Positions 40,006 through 49,177 of a stretch of 64,000 nt of DNA are shown here, one piece after another; positions within the stretch are counted from its first letter, which is position 1, and the number at the start of each line of letters is the position of its first letter. The notes under the pieces are model-generated. The model saw only the letters and a program-made list of their open reading frames with translations, was not told the DNA's origin and made no database searches. Made by a program: the position numbers and the translations under genes. The stretch spans positions 124,001 through 188,000 of the forward strand of contig CAJXKA010000001.1 of assembly GCA_913055655.1 (NCBI GenBank), read 5' to 3'. The DNA comes from an uncultured Oceanospirillales bacterium. GTDB lineage: Bacteria > Pseudomonadota > Gammaproteobacteria > Xanthomonadales > SZUA-36.

Positions 40006-40934
40006 AGCCTGGCACCAAAGTCGCCGGGGTCCATGTCGACCTGGCCGACCTGGTGGCCATGCGCGCCCGCGCCCGCGGCTTCAGCTTCCTGCCGCGCCAG
40101 CCCATTCATTCATTGCTGGCCGGCCGGCACGCCTCGAAACTGCGCGGCCGCGGCCTGAACTTCGAGGAAATCCGCCGTTACCAGCCCGGTGACGATATCC
40201 GCCAGATTGACTGGAAGGTCACCGCCCGCACCCGGCAGACCCATTCGCGTGTCTACACCGAGGAGCGTGAACGCACCACGCTGCTGCTGGTCGACCAGCG
40301 CATCAGCATGTTCTTCGGCAGCCAGGACCGCATGAAGTCCGTCACCGCGGCCGAGGCCGCGGCGCTGGCCGCATGGCGGGTACTGGAGCAGCAGGACGAA
40401 GTCGGCGCGCTGGTCTTCGATGACGCGGACATCGTCGAAGTGCGCCCGCACCGCAGCCAGTCGGCGGTGATGCGCATCCTGGGTGCGGTGGCGAAAAAGA
40501 ACCAGGCCTTGCGCGTTAATGCCGGCATCCGCTCCAACCCGGGCATGTTCAACGAGGTGCTGCGTCGCGCCGACCGCCTGGCCGGCCATGACGTGCTGTT
40601 GTGCATCATCAGCGACGGCACCGGTCACGACGACGAGAGCGAGCGCCTGCTCACCCGTATCGCCCGCCACAACGACGTGTTGTTCGCATTCGTGTTCGAT
40701 CCGCTCGAATCGGATTTGCCCGATGCCGGCCCGCTGGTATTCGGCGATGTCGGCGGCCAGCTGGAAGTGAACACCGCGCAGAAAAAGCTCCGCGAACGGT
40801 TTCGTGATGAATTCGAAGCCTCACGCGCCACCGGGCGAGATTTCCTTTTGCGCCGGGAAACACCCGTGATCCCGCTCAACACCATTGGTGATGTCGCTGA
40901 GCAGGTCCGCCGCCGTCTTGGGAGCGGCCGTTGA
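40002..40934 (+). CDS. DUF58-domain protein
   Basis: A 310-residue cytosolic-looking protein with the DUF58 signature KLRGRGLNFEEIRRYQPGDD followed by IRQIDWKVTAR, and a von Willebrand-like core (TTLLLVDQRISMFFG). It is a standard partner of MoxR and Bat proteins. The ATG at 40002 overlaps the MoxR stop; the frame is open further upstream but only through MoxR coding sequence. Its stop overlaps the next gene's TTG. Confidence 0.93.
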
Positions 40935-41443
40935 TCGGGCAGGACCCCACCAGCCTCGATCGCTTGCACGACCTGGTCGTGCCGCCTCCCACGCCCTGGT
41001 GGCCACCGGCGCCGGGCTGGTTGTGGCTGTTGAGCCTGCTGGCCCTGGCCGCGCTGGTGCTGGCGGTACGCAGGTTCGTGCGCTGGCAGCGCAATCGGTA
41101 CCGGCGCGAGGCGCTGGCCGAACTCCGCAGGATTGAAAAGCAGCTCGGTTCACCGGAAAACAAGGGCGCGGCACTGCTGGACCTGTCGGAACTGCTCAAG
41201 CGCGTGGCCATCACGGCCTACGGCCGCACCGATGTCGCGCGCCTGGCCGGTAATGACTGGTTTGCCTACCTCGACAAGTGCGCCGGCACCGCGTTCAACC
41301 AGGGGCTGGGTGATGCCATGGCGCGGGCGCTCTACAGCGGCCAGGCGCAATCACCCGGCACCGTTCACGGTGGCCCGGCCGTCGACTGCCCGGCGCTGGT
41401 CGCCGAGGCCCGCCACTGGATCCGGAAACACCCGGCATGCTGA
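40931..41443 (+). CDS. DUF4381 membrane protein
   Basis: A 170-residue protein with one membrane helix (WLWLLSLLALAALVLAVRRFV, about residues 30-50) and a cytosolic domain (ALAELRRIEKQLGSPENKGA, VAITAYGRTDVARLAGNDWF). The Pro-rich N-terminus VVPPPTPWWPPAPGW is typical of DUF4381 proteins in Bat operons. The start is TTG overlapping the DUF58 stop. Confidence 0.9.
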   Translation: MIGQDPTSLDRLHDLVVPPPTPWWPPAPGWLWLLSLLALAALVLAVRRFVRWQRNRYRREALAELRRIEKQLGSPENKGAALLDLSELLKRVAITAYGRTDVARLAGNDWFAYLDKCAGTAFNQGLGDAMARALYSGQAQSPGTVHGGPAVDCPALVAEARHWIRKHPAC

Positions 41444-43413
41444 CACTGGCCCACCCATGGCTGCTGGCATTGTTGCCGTTGCCCCTGCTGGTGTGGTGGC
41501 TGGTGCCGCCTTACCGGGAATCGCGCCAGGGCCTGGTGGTGCCGTTCCTGGGCCGGCTGTCAGCGATCCTGGGGCGTGAGCCCGCCGCCGGCTCCACCGT
41601 GGCCCATGCCAATGCCTGGCGCTGGTTGGTGCTGTGCGCCTGCTGGGCGCTGGTCGTGGTCGCGGTGGCGCGGCCGCAGGTGATCGAGCCGCCGGTGACG
41701 AAGGACATCCCGGTGCGCGACATGTTGCTGGCGGTGGATCTGTCCGGATCGATGGCGACACAGGACTTCACCGACGCAGATGGCAATACCGTCGACCGCC
41801 TGACCGCGGTCAAGCAGGTGCTCGACGATTTCCTGGCCCGGCGCCAGGGCGACCGCGTCGGGCTGATTTTCTTTGGCAGCGCCGCCTTCGTGCAGGCGCC
41901 GTTCACCGAGGACCTGGACGTGGTCCGGCAATTGCTGGACGAGGCGCAGGTGCGCATGGCGGGCCCGCGGACCGCTCTCGGCGATGCCCTGGGGCTGTCC
42001 ATCAACGTGTTCGACCGCAGCACCGTGGACGAGAAAGTGCTGATTGCCCTGACCGACGGCAATGACACCAGCAGCCAGGTGCCGCCGGAAAAGGCTTCGC
42101 AGATTGCCCGCGACAAGGGCATCGTCATTCACACGGTGGCCGTCGGCGACCCGAAGGCCGTGGGCGAGGATGCGCTGGACGAGGTCACGCTGGAACGGGT
42201 CGCTTCAAACACCGGTGGCGTCTACTCGCATGCCTCGGACCGCGAACAGCTCGAAGCCATCTACGACCAGCTGGACAGGCTGGAAACCCGCAAGGTGCAG
42301 ACGCAGTCGCACCGGCCGCGCCACGACGTCTACTGGTGGCCGCTGGGCGCGGCGATGGGGCTGTCGCTGGCCTGGCTGGCCATTGGCCTCTTGCGGGCGG
42401 CGCGCCATGACCGTCGTACCCGGCGTAAGGAATCTCGCGCGGGCGGTGGGGCGCTGGCCTCGGTGGCGCCCCCGGTGGTCGCCGCCGCGGTGCTGCCCTT
42501 TCACTTCATTCGACCGGAATGGCTGTTGCTGCTGATTCCGGCCGCCCTGCTATGGTGGCGGTTGCGGCGCCATGCCGATGGCCGCCAGGCCTGGCAGGGC
42601 ATCATCGCACCACACCTGCTTGATCACCTGCTGGGGGGTGAAGACCGCAAGGCGCGGTTCGGCCCGCTGGAGTGGGTCGGCCTGGCCTGGCTGGTCGCCA
42701 TCATCGCCATCGCCGGCCCCACGTGGCAACACGAGCCGTCGCCGTTCGCCGATGACACGGCGGCGCTGGCTATCGTCCTGAAAGTGACGCCGTCGATGAC
42801 CACCGAGGATGTCCAGCCCAGCCGCCTGGAGCGGGCGACGCAGAAGGTCCATGACCTGCTGGCCACCCGCGGCAACGCGCGTTCATCGCTGGTCGCCTAC
42901 GCCGGCAGCGCCCACCTGGTGATGCCCGCCACCCGCGACGGCGGCATCATCGACAACTTCGCCCAGGCGCTGGATCCGGACATCATGCCGGTGGCCGGTG
43001 ATACGCCCGCCGCGGCGCTGGCGCTGGCCGACCGCAGCCTGGCGGACGCCGGTGGCGGGTCAATTGTCTGGATCACCGATGGCGTCGATGACAGCCAGTC
43101 GGCTGCGCTGGCGGACTGGCGTTCCGGTTCGGGCACTGACCTGCGGGTCTGGACCATGCTGCTGCCCGGTGACGAACTGGACAAGCTGGAATCGGCGGTT
43201 CGCCCGGCCCGCGCCGACATCATTCACCTGTCCGCGGACGATTCCGATGTGCAGGCGCTGGCGCAGGCGGCGAAGTTCGCCAATGTCAGCGGCGACGGCA
43301 AGGACACACGCTGGGCGGAATCCGGTTACTGGCTGACGCCGCTGCTGGCGTTGCTGTTGTTGCCGTTTTTCCGCCGCGGCTGGCTGGTGCCCGCCTCGAG
43401 GACGGGCGCATGA
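41437..43413 (+). CDS. Double VWA-domain membrane protein, BatA-BatB-like fusion
   Basis: At 658 residues it is about twice the normal 320-340 of BatA or BatB and has two complete halves. First half: N-terminal helices, VWA domain with intact metal site DLSGSM (Asp101, Ser103, Ser105) and Thr/Asp in ALTDGNDTSS, helix at about 300-320. Second half begins near residue 358 with the same HFIRPEWLLLLIPAALLWWRL outline, but its metal site reads KVTPSM (Lys449, Thr451, Ser453), so the essential Asp is lost. It ends in a helix and short basic tail. It overlaps DUF4381 and the TPR gene. BatA/B act in envelope stress or surface assembly. Confidence 0.9.
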   Translation: MLTLAHPWLLALLPLPLLVWWLVPPYRESRQGLVVPFLGRLSAILGREPAAGSTVAHANAWRWLVLCACWALVVVAVARPQVIEPPVTKDIPVRDMLLAVDLSGSMATQDFTDADGNTVDRLTAVKQVLDDFLARRQGDRVGLIFFGSAAFVQAPFTEDLDVVRQLLDEAQVRMAGPRTALGDALGLSINVFDRSTVDEKVLIALTDGNDTSSQVPPEKASQIARDKGIVIHTVAVGDPKAVGEDALDEVTLERVASNTGGVYSHASDREQLEAIYDQLDRLETRKVQTQSHRPRHDVYWWPLGAAMGLSLAWLAIGLLRAARHDRRTRRKESRAGGGALASVAPPVVAAAVLPFHFIRPEWLLLLIPAALLWWRLRRHADGRQAWQGIIAPHLLDHLLGGEDRKARFGPLEWVGLAWLVAIIAIAGPTWQHEPSPFADDTAALAIVLKVTPSMTTEDVQPSRLERATQKVHDLLATRGNARSSLVAYAGSAHLVMPATRDGGIIDNFAQALDPDIMPVAGDTPAAALALADRSLADAGGGSIVWITDGVDDSQSAALADWRSGSGTDLRVWTMLLPGDELDKLESAVRPARADIIHLSADDSDVQALAQAAKFANVSGDGKDTRWAESGYWLTPLLALLLLPFFRRGWLVPASRTGA

Positions 43414-44084
43414 GCATACGACTGGCCATGAACCTGGCGCGATGGCGATGGCTGCTGGTGATCATCATCGTTGCCGGTTTCGCGTGGGGCAGCTGGATGG
43501 TTCCCGGATTTTGGCAGATGCCTGAACGCAAGGGCGACCGCTTCATGGCCGAAGGACACTACAAAGAAGCCGCTGAGACCTACACCGATGCCTGGCACAT
43601 CGGCACCGCGCAGTACCGCAACGGCGATTTCAAGGAGGCCGTGCAGACCTTCGCCCGGGTGCCCGGCGCCGTGGGCGCCTTCGACCGCGGCAATGCCTTG
43701 CTGATGCATGGCGCCTACGCCGAAGCCATCGCCAGTTACGACCGCGCGCTGGGTTTCCGGCCGGGCTGGACCGAGGCCGAGGACAACAGGGCGCTGGCCG
43801 CGGCGCGCAAGAAAGTCATCGACGATGCCGGCGCCGACCGCGACCAGGAACAGGCCGACGCTTACGCGCCCGATGACATCACGGTCGACCAGAACCAGGG
43901 CGACGACAAGAAGGGCGAACCGCAACAGATGAACGGCGACCCGATGACCGATGCCACGTTGCGCGCCACCTGGTTGAAGCGGGTCCAGACCACGCCGGCG
44001 GATTTCCTGCGTGCCAAGTTCGCCTACCAGGCGGCCCTGGCGGATGCCCCGGTCGCTGAAGACGGCGGGGAGGGCAGCCCGTGA
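43410..44084 (+). CDS. TPR-domain protein, BatC-like
   Basis: A 224-residue protein with an N-terminal anchor (WLLVIIIVAGFAWGSWMV, about residues 15-32) and two to three tetratricopeptide units: GDRFMAEGHYKEAAETYTDA, GTAQYRNGDFKEAVQTFARV, GNALLMHGAYAEAIASYDRA. An acidic, disordered stretch follows (ADRDQEQADAYAPDDITVDQ). BatC normally sits after BatB and bridges partners. It overlaps both neighbours by four bases. Confidence 0.9.
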   Translation: MSIRLAMNLARWRWLLVIIIVAGFAWGSWMVPGFWQMPERKGDRFMAEGHYKEAAETYTDAWHIGTAQYRNGDFKEAVQTFARVPGAVGAFDRGNALLMHGAYAEAIASYDRALGFRPGWTEAEDNRALAAARKKVIDDAGADRDQEQADAYAPDDITVDQNQGDDKKGEPQQMNGDPMTDATLRATWLKRVQTTPADFLRAKFAYQAALADAPVAEDGGEGSP

Positions 44085-45166
44085 GCGTTGCCGTCTGCCC
44101 GACGCGACGATTCCGCAGGGTGTGTACGACGGCCGCCCTGGTGATGTTCCTTGTGTTCAGCACAGGCACTTTGGCACAGGACCCCCGGGTGCGTGTCAGC
44201 CTGAAAGATGACCAGGCCGTCTGGGTGGGCCAGCAGATGGTGCTGGTCGTCGAACTGCTGGCCCCCGGTTACTTTGCCAGTGCCGCCGCATTCGACCTGC
44301 CGGAGCCGGCGGGGGTGCTGCTGATGCCACCGCAGAACCATCCCGTCGTCGGCAACGAAACCATCGATGGCACCCTTTACACCGTCCAGCGCCATGAACT
44401 GCCGGCCTGGGCCATGCGCGCCGACGCCGGCGCCATCCCGGCGTTCACGGTCCGTTTCAGCTACAAGGAGCAGCCCCTGGACAAGGACGAAACCCCGGCG
44501 ACCGTCACCACGACCGAGATCCCGGTAACCGTGAAAACGCCTCCAGGCGCCGAGGGCCTGGGTACGGTCATCAGCGCACGAAATCTCGACATCCGGGACG
44601 TCTGGGATCCGACGCCCGGCACCGAGCCGGTCAAGGCCGGCACGGCCTACAAGCGCAGCATCACTTTCACCGCGCCGGGTGTTCCCGGGATGCTGTTCCC
44701 GGTGTTTCCTGCCGGCGAAATTGACGGCCTGGGGATCTACACGAAACACGGTGTCCAGGACCGTTCCGATCGCGGGGTGATGGTGGGTGAGAGCGTGGAC
44801 GCGGTGACTTACGTGTTGCAGTCACCCGGTACGTATACGCTGCCGGCGGCGAACTTCACCTGGTTCGACCCGGACGCTGGCCAGTTGATAACCCATACGT
44901 TTCCGGAGCAGGTATTCGAAGTGATCGCCAACCCGGACCAGGCGTCTGTGCCGTCTGTCGGTGAATCCGGTGATACGGCGGCCGGGCCGCTGGCCTCCAT
45001 GGATCGTCGCACGATCGGTTGGCTTATGCTCGCGGCCGTGGCCGTGCTGGTGCTGGCGCTGCTGGCCCTGAACTCGAAGGTTCGCCGCCGCGTGTCCGGG
45101 TGGCTGACACCGCTGCGTCCCGTGCATCTCCAGCCGTTAAACCCGCCGGACCGGGTGCGCCGGTAA
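44081..45166 (+). CDS. BatD-family exported membrane protein
   Basis: A 361-residue protein with a signal peptide (VCTTAALVMFLVFSTGTLA), beta-rich periplasmic domains (RVSLKDDQAVWVGQQMVLVV, ITFTAPGVPGMLFPVFPAGE) and a C-terminal membrane helix (GWLMLAAVAVLVLALLAL) with a basic tail. This is the oxygen-tolerance BatD outline. It starts with GTG over the BatC stop and closes the operon; the convergent Lrp gene follows 28 bases later. Confidence 0.9.
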   Translation: MSVAVCPTRRFRRVCTTAALVMFLVFSTGTLAQDPRVRVSLKDDQAVWVGQQMVLVVELLAPGYFASAAAFDLPEPAGVLLMPPQNHPVVGNETIDGTLYTVQRHELPAWAMRADAGAIPAFTVRFSYKEQPLDKDETPATVTTTEIPVTVKTPPGAEGLGTVISARNLDIRDVWDPTPGTEPVKAGTAYKRSITFTAPGVPGMLFPVFPAGEIDGLGIYTKHGVQDRSDRGVMVGESVDAVTYVLQSPGTYTLPAANFTWFDPDAGQLITHTFPEQVFEVIANPDQASVPSVGESGDTAAGPLASMDRRTIGWLMLAAVAVLVLALLALNSKVRRRVSGWLTPLRPVHLQPLNPPDRVRR

Positions 45167-45194
45167 GCCCCCTTTGCCGAGGCCAGGGCCTCGC

Positions 45195-45662
45195 TCAGTC
45201 CAGCGGCAGCGCCGTGGTGTTCTTCACTTCGGTCATCGTGATGCTGCTCTGCGCTTCCTGGATATGCGGCAGGACCAGCAACTGGTGGCGCAGGAACATT
45301 TCGTAGGCGTCGATATCGCGAGTCACCACGCGCAGCGTGTAGTCCATGCTGCCCGACACCGTCCAGCACTCCACCACCTCGGGGAAGTTGACGATGGCCT
45401 CCTCGAACTCGTCCAGCAGGCCGCGCCCGTGGGCGGACAGCTTGATGTTGACGAACACCACGATGCCCAGGCCCAGCCGCTGGCGGTCGAGCAGGGCGAC
45501 TTTCGCGGCGATGAAACCGTTTTCCTGCAGGCGATTGATCCGCCGCCAGCAGGGTGACTGGGACAGGCCGACCTTCTCCGCCAGTTCGGCGGCGGACAGG
45601 CTGGCGTCGTGCTGCAGCAGCGCCAGCAGCTTGCGGTCGATGCGATCGAGTTTCTCGCTCAT
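45195..45662 (-). CDS. Lrp/AsnC-family transcriptional regulator
   Basis: A 155-residue DNA-binding protein: N-terminal HTH (LDRIDRKLLALLQHDASLSA, LAEKVGLSQSPCWRRINRLQ) and C-terminal RAM domain for amino-acid sensing (VVFVNIKLSAHGRGLLDEFE, SGSMDYTLRVVTRDIDAYE). It lies 4 bases after the class V PLP enzyme on the same strand and may control the three-gene unit 45195-47572, with an amino acid as signal. Confidence 0.94.
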   Translation of the reverse strand: MSEKLDRIDRKLLALLQHDASLSAAELAEKVGLSQSPCWRRINRLQENGFIAAKVALLDRQRLGLGIVVFVNIKLSAHGRGLLDEFEEAIVNFPEVVECWTVSGSMDYTLRVVTRDIDAYEMFLRHQLLVLPHIQEAQSSITMTEVKNTTALPLD

Positions 45663-45666
45663 GGCT

Positions 45667-46932
45667 TCAGCCCTCCAGGGCGGGGTGCCCGGCCAGGATA
45701 CCGAAGAACCGGTCGACGTCTTCCAGGCGGTTGTAGTGCATGAACCCCGCGCGAACCACGCCGTCGGTTTCGGTCAGGCCCAGTTGCCGGTAAAGGCCGC
45801 GCGCGTAGAAATTACCCTGGCCGACCCGGGCATGGCGCTGGCCCAGCCATTCCGCCAGGTCACCGGGTGCCACGCCATCGAGCTGGAAGCCGAAGGTGGC
45901 GGTGCGTTCGAGGGCCCGGTCGGGGTCGTTGATGCCGGCGATGCGCATGCCGGGCAGCGAGCGGGCACGCTCAAGAAAGCGCCTGCCAATGGCGTCTTCG
46001 TGTTGGCCGATGAACTCAAATGCCCGGTCCAGGGCCGCGCTTCGGTCACCGCCGTCCTGCCGTCCTTCCATGTCGCCGGCGAGCGACGCCAGGTAGTTCA
46101 CGGCGGCGACAAAGCCAGACAGCGCCTCGAAACTCTGGGTACCGGTCTCCCAGCGGTTCGGGTCGATATCCTTTGCCGGCGCCACCTTGTAAGGCGTCAG
46201 CGCGGCCAGCACTTCGGCGCGACCGAACAGCATGCCCAGGTGCGGCCCGAAGTACTTGTAGGCGGAACTGACGAGGAAATCGCAGTCGAATGCCTTGACG
46301 TCGATGCGCGCATGCGGGGCATGGTGAACTGCGTCGACACAGGTCAGCGCCTCGCTGTGCTCGCGCACCAGCCGGGTGACCGCGGGAATGTCGACCCGGG
46401 TTCCCGTGGTGTTCGACGCGGCCGTGAATGCCACCAGCCGGGTGCGCTCGTTCAGCAATGAAGCCAGGTGGTCGAGATCCAGTGAGCAATCGCGCTCGTC
46501 GATGCGGACCTCGTGTACCGTCACGCCGGCATCCTGGGCAGCCAGGCGCCAGGGCGAGACATTGGCCCAGTGGTCCAGCGCGGTGACGATGATCTCGTCG
46601 CCGGGCTTCCACTCGCGGGCCACGGCGCGACTGAGATTGAACAGCAGGGTGGTGGCGTTCGGGCCGAAGATGATCTCGCCCGGGCGGGCGCCGTAGAAGT
46701 CGGCGCCCGCGTGCCGCGCGGCGTCAACGATGGCGCCGGTATCGCGACTGGCCGTGTACTGGCCGCCGAGATTGGCGTTTGAGCCCAGCAGGTAGGCCGA
46801 AATGGCCTCGGGCACCTGGCGCGGCACCTGGGTGCCGCCGGGCCCGTCCAGGACCAGCGGCTCGATGCCGGCCGCGTCCGCGGCCAGGGCCGGGAACCTG
46901 GCGCGGATGGCGTCGACGTCGAACGCGTTCAA
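45667..46932 (-). CDS. Class V PLP-dependent enzyme, cysteine-desulfurase-like, no catalytic Cys
   Basis: A 421-residue class V aminotransferase-fold enzyme. The PLP pocket is clear: GPNATTLLFNLSRAVA (phosphate), ALDHWANVSPW (stacking His), CVDAVHHAPHA (Asp), and the Schiff-base Lys in VSSAYKYFGPHLG. Near the C-terminus, where desulfurases carry the reactive Cys loop (RxGxxC), this protein reads RVGQGNFYARGLY, so classical desulfurase chemistry is unlikely. It resembles the cysteine-desulfurase-like TIGR01976 group. It sits between an Lrp regulator and a 2OG-Fe dioxygenase, suggesting amino-acid modification or breakdown. Confidence 0.85.
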   Translation of the reverse strand: MNAFDVDAIRARFPALAADAAGIEPLVLDGPGGTQVPRQVPEAISAYLLGSNANLGGQYTASRDTGAIVDAARHAGADFYGARPGEIIFGPNATTLLFNLSRAVAREWKPGDEIIVTALDHWANVSPWRLAAQDAGVTVHEVRIDERDCSLDLDHLASLLNERTRLVAFTAASNTTGTRVDIPAVTRLVREHSEALTCVDAVHHAPHARIDVKAFDCDFLVSSAYKYFGPHLGMLFGRAEVLAALTPYKVAPAKDIDPNRWETGTQSFEALSGFVAAVNYLASLAGDMEGRQDGGDRSAALDRAFEFIGQHEDAIGRRFLERARSLPGMRIAGINDPDRALERTATFGFQLDGVAPGDLAEWLGQRHARVGQGNFYARGLYRQLGLTETDGVVRAGFMHYNRLEDVDRFFGILAGHPALEG

Positions 46933-46942
46933 CGGCGGCGGC

Positions 46943-47572
46943 TCAGGCGGTCAGCACGAACAGGTCCATGTAGGCGTCGTCGTCATTCGACGCCTCCATC
47001 GGACCCGCGCTGTGCCAGAAGCGCTCGTCGTTAAGCACCACGAATTCACCGTGGTCGAACGTGTGGCTGACGAACGGCTGTGCCTCGCGCGCCGTGTGCA
47101 CGCGAATCTCGCCACCGGTGACGTTGCGGCGTTCGATCACGAACACGGCCAGGCGCCGGAAGCCGTCCTGGTGCACGCCTTCCGGCGCGGCCTCGGTGAC
47201 GGCGTCTTTGCCGGCCAGGATGCGCATCTGGTGAACCTCGATCGGCGTGTTTTCTTCCAGGCCGGTCATGTCCCGGAAGCGGCGGAACATCTCGCGGAAC
47301 GCCGCGCTGTCGACGACGCAGTCCTCGATCTCCGGGTAGGTCCGTTCGACATTGCCCTGGAAAGTGTTGATATCGCCGTCCTGCACGAACGCCTTGGTCG
47401 GCAGCCGGACCGGCTGCTCGCCGTCGATGCGGAAGTGGGAGTACCGGCGCAGGCGAAAACCACCATCCTGGTAGGGGTTGGGCGGCAGCAGGTCGAAGGA
47501 GGGCGCCAGCGTGGCGACGCAGTCTTCGGGCAGTTGGCCCAGTTCGAGCAGGAAATCGGTGGGTTGTGACAT
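46943..47572 (-). CDS. 2-oxoglutarate/Fe(II) dioxygenase family protein (PF10014 type)
   Basis: A 209-residue cytosolic protein resembling the 2OG-Fe dioxygenases that hydroxylate free amino acids (for example isoleucine dioxygenase). Iron ligands are suggested by the HxD in EGVHQDGFRR and a distal His in ERFWHSAGP; FDHGEFVVLNDERF precedes it. Length matches the family. It is the first gene of the unit with the class V PLP enzyme and Lrp regulator. The substrate is probably an amino acid, not identifiable here. Confidence 0.82.
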   Translation of the reverse strand: MSQPTDFLLELGQLPEDCVATLAPSFDLLPPNPYQDGGFRLRRYSHFRIDGEQPVRLPTKAFVQDGDINTFQGNVERTYPEIEDCVVDSAAFREMFRRFRDMTGLEENTPIEVHQMRILAGKDAVTEAAPEGVHQDGFRRLAVFVIERRNVTGGEIRVHTAREAQPFVSHTFDHGEFVVLNDERFWHSAGPMEASNDDDAYMDLFVLTA

Positions 47573-47665
47573 CAGTAAGGCCTCCGGTCGCGGTCAGGCT
47601 TGCAAGTGTTTAAGGGTGAATAGGATGTGGTCTATTTTAGTGTAGTTTCCCCAAAATGGCTGACC

Positions 47666-47719
47666 AAATAGCTATATCAATCTGTTTTATGTGGATTGAT
47701 AATTCTTCATAAGCTATTT
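47666..47719. promoter_or_regulatory. Compound inverted repeat in AT-rich gap
   Basis: Outer arms AAATAGCT (47666-47673) and AGCTATTT (47712-47719) enclose inner arms TATCAATC (47675-47682) and GATTGATA (47694-47701) around an 11-base centre. The right side has a 10-base bulge. It may be a paired operator (for Lrp, say) or a structured RNA. Confidence 0.55.
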
Positions 47720-47808
47720 AGGAGGAAAAATAATCCAATATAAACGAGTGATATTGGCGTACCTGCCCGTGTGCACGACGGGTGCTGTCGACATCGTCAG
47801 CAACTGCC

Positions 47809-47814
47809 TATACT
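47809..47814 (+). promoter_or_regulatory. Putative -10 box for the amidohydrolase
   Basis: TATACT 32 bases before the ATG; the -35 position (TGTCGA, 17-base spacer) is poor. Confidence 0.4.
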
Positions 47815-47845
47815 GCGCGGCGGGGGCACATAAGGAGATAAAAGC

Positions 47846-49108
47846 ATGAAGAAGTTGAAATCCGCCATCGCGTTCTCACTATTTGCGACCACCGCGGCAA
47901 CGGCCGACACGCTTTACTGCGATCGACTGATCGACCCCGCCGAGGGCGAGGTGCTGGAGCGGCGCCTGGTCACCATCGAGTCCGGCAGGGTGTCCTCGGT
48001 GGAACGCGTCGATGCCGATACGCCGGCGGATCACCGTGCAGGCACCTGCCTGCCGGGCCTGGTCGACATGCACGTTCACCTGGATGGCGAGCTTTCGCCC
48101 GGCGGATACATCAAGCGCTTCACCCAGAACCCGGCAGATTACGCGCTGGTGGCCGCGGACAATGCGCGCAAGACCCTGATGGCGGGGTTCACGACGGTCC
48201 GGAATCCGGGCGCGGCCTACAACTCGGACATCGCGCTGCGCAACGCCATTAACAGCGGCATCGCCACGGGGCCGCGCATTTACGCGGCCGGCAAGTCACT
48301 GGCCACCACCGGCGGCCATGCCGACCCCACCAACGGGCATCGCGCTGACATCGCCGGTGACCCGGGGCCAAAGGAGGGTGTCGTCAACAGCCCGGAGGAG
48401 GCGCGCAAGGCGGTCAGGCAGCGCTACAAGGAAGGCGCCGATTTCATCAAGATCACCGCCACCGGCGGCGTGCTCAGCCTGGCCAAGAGCGGCCAGAACC
48501 CGCAGTTCACCCAGGATGAAGTCGACGCCGTTGTGCAGACGGCCACCGAGTACGGCATGCACGTCGCCGCCCACGCGCATGGCGCCGAGGGCATGCGGCG
48601 GGCGGTTGAGGCGGGCGTGCGGACCATCGAGCACGGTTCCTACATGAACGAAGAAATCATGGACCTGATGAAGGAGAAAGGCACTTACCTGGTGCCGACC
48701 CTGCTGGCCGGTGACTTTGTCGGGCGCAAGGCCGAGGAGCCGGGCTGGCTGCCGGACATCGTCAAGCCAAAGGCCGCGGCGATCGGACCGGTCATCCAGG
48801 GCATGTTCGAAAAAGCATACGCGGCCGGCGTGCCGATCGTTTTCGGCACGGACTCGGGTGTGTCCCCGCACGGCGAGAACGCCCGAGAGTTTGCGCTGAT
48901 GGTGGCCGGCGGCATGTCGCCGATGGAGGCGATTACCGCCGCGACGGTGACCGCGGCCAGCGTGCTCGAGGCCGAAGGCGACCTGGGCCAGGTCGCCCCG
49001 GGCTTTCACGCCGATATCATCGCCGTGGACGGCGACCCGCTGGCCGACATCACGGAGCTGGAAGATGTCGACTTCGTCATGAAGGGCGGGGTGGTTTACA
49101 AGCCCTGA
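47846..49108 (+). CDS. Exported amidohydrolase (prolidase/imidazolonepropionase-like)
   Basis: A 420-residue metal hydrolase with signal peptide ([20 protein letters not shown]). TIM-barrel amidohydrolase ligands: HxH in VDMHVHLDG, a carboxylatable Lys in [12 protein letters not shown], His in [10 protein letters not shown] and TIEHGSYM, and Asp in [12 protein letters not shown]. This outline is that of Xaa-Pro or Xaa-Arg dipeptidases of the periplasm. AAGGAG lies well placed before the ATG. A hairpin after the stop separates it from the convergent repeat protein. Confidence 0.92.
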   Translation: MKKLKSAIAFSLFATTAATADTLYCDRLIDPAEGEVLERRLVTIESGRVSSVERVDADTPADHRAGTCLPGLVDMHVHLDGELSPGGYIKRFTQNPADYALVAADNARKTLMAGFTTVRNPGAAYNSDIALRNAINSGIATGPRIYAAGKSLATTGGHADPTNGHRADIAGDPGPKEGVVNSPEEARKAVRQRYKEGADFIKITATGGVLSLAKSGQNPQFTQDEVDAVVQTATEYGMHVAAHAHGAEGMRRAVEAGVRTIEHGSYMNEEIMDLMKEKGTYLVPTLLAGDFVGRKAEEPGWLPDIVKPKAAAIGPVIQGMFEKAYAAGVPIVFGTDSGVSPHGENAREFALMVAGGMSPMEAITAATVTAASVLEAEGDLGQVAPGFHADIIAVDGDPLADITELEDVDFVMKGGVVYKP

Positions 49109-49114
49109 AAAGCG

Positions 49115-49139
49115 AACACCCCGCCGGTGAGGCGGGGTG
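49115..49139. terminator. Hairpin between convergent genes
   Basis: ACACCCCGCC and GGCGGGGTGT form a perfect 10-bp stem around GGTGA, 6 bases after the amidohydrolase stop. There is no T-run on either side, so it may act with Rho or as an mRNA 3' stabiliser. Confidence 0.55.
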
Positions 49140-49177
49140 TCCGGGGTGGCTGCCGGTTCAAGACTTAACGGACGCCG

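Larger units (their letters stand above)
47573..47845. other. AT-rich divergent regulatory gap
   Basis: No gene is visible. Between about 47620 and 47760 the sequence is far more AT-rich than the surrounding genome. It holds the compound inverted repeat at 47666-47719, an isolated AGGAGG (47720-47725) with no ATG in range, and a -10 box for the amidohydrolase. Confidence 0.6.

Noticed and set aside
45667-46932. Annotation as a cysteine desulfurase
   Set aside because: The loop that should hold the catalytic Cys reads RVGQGNFYA, so only the fold is claimed.
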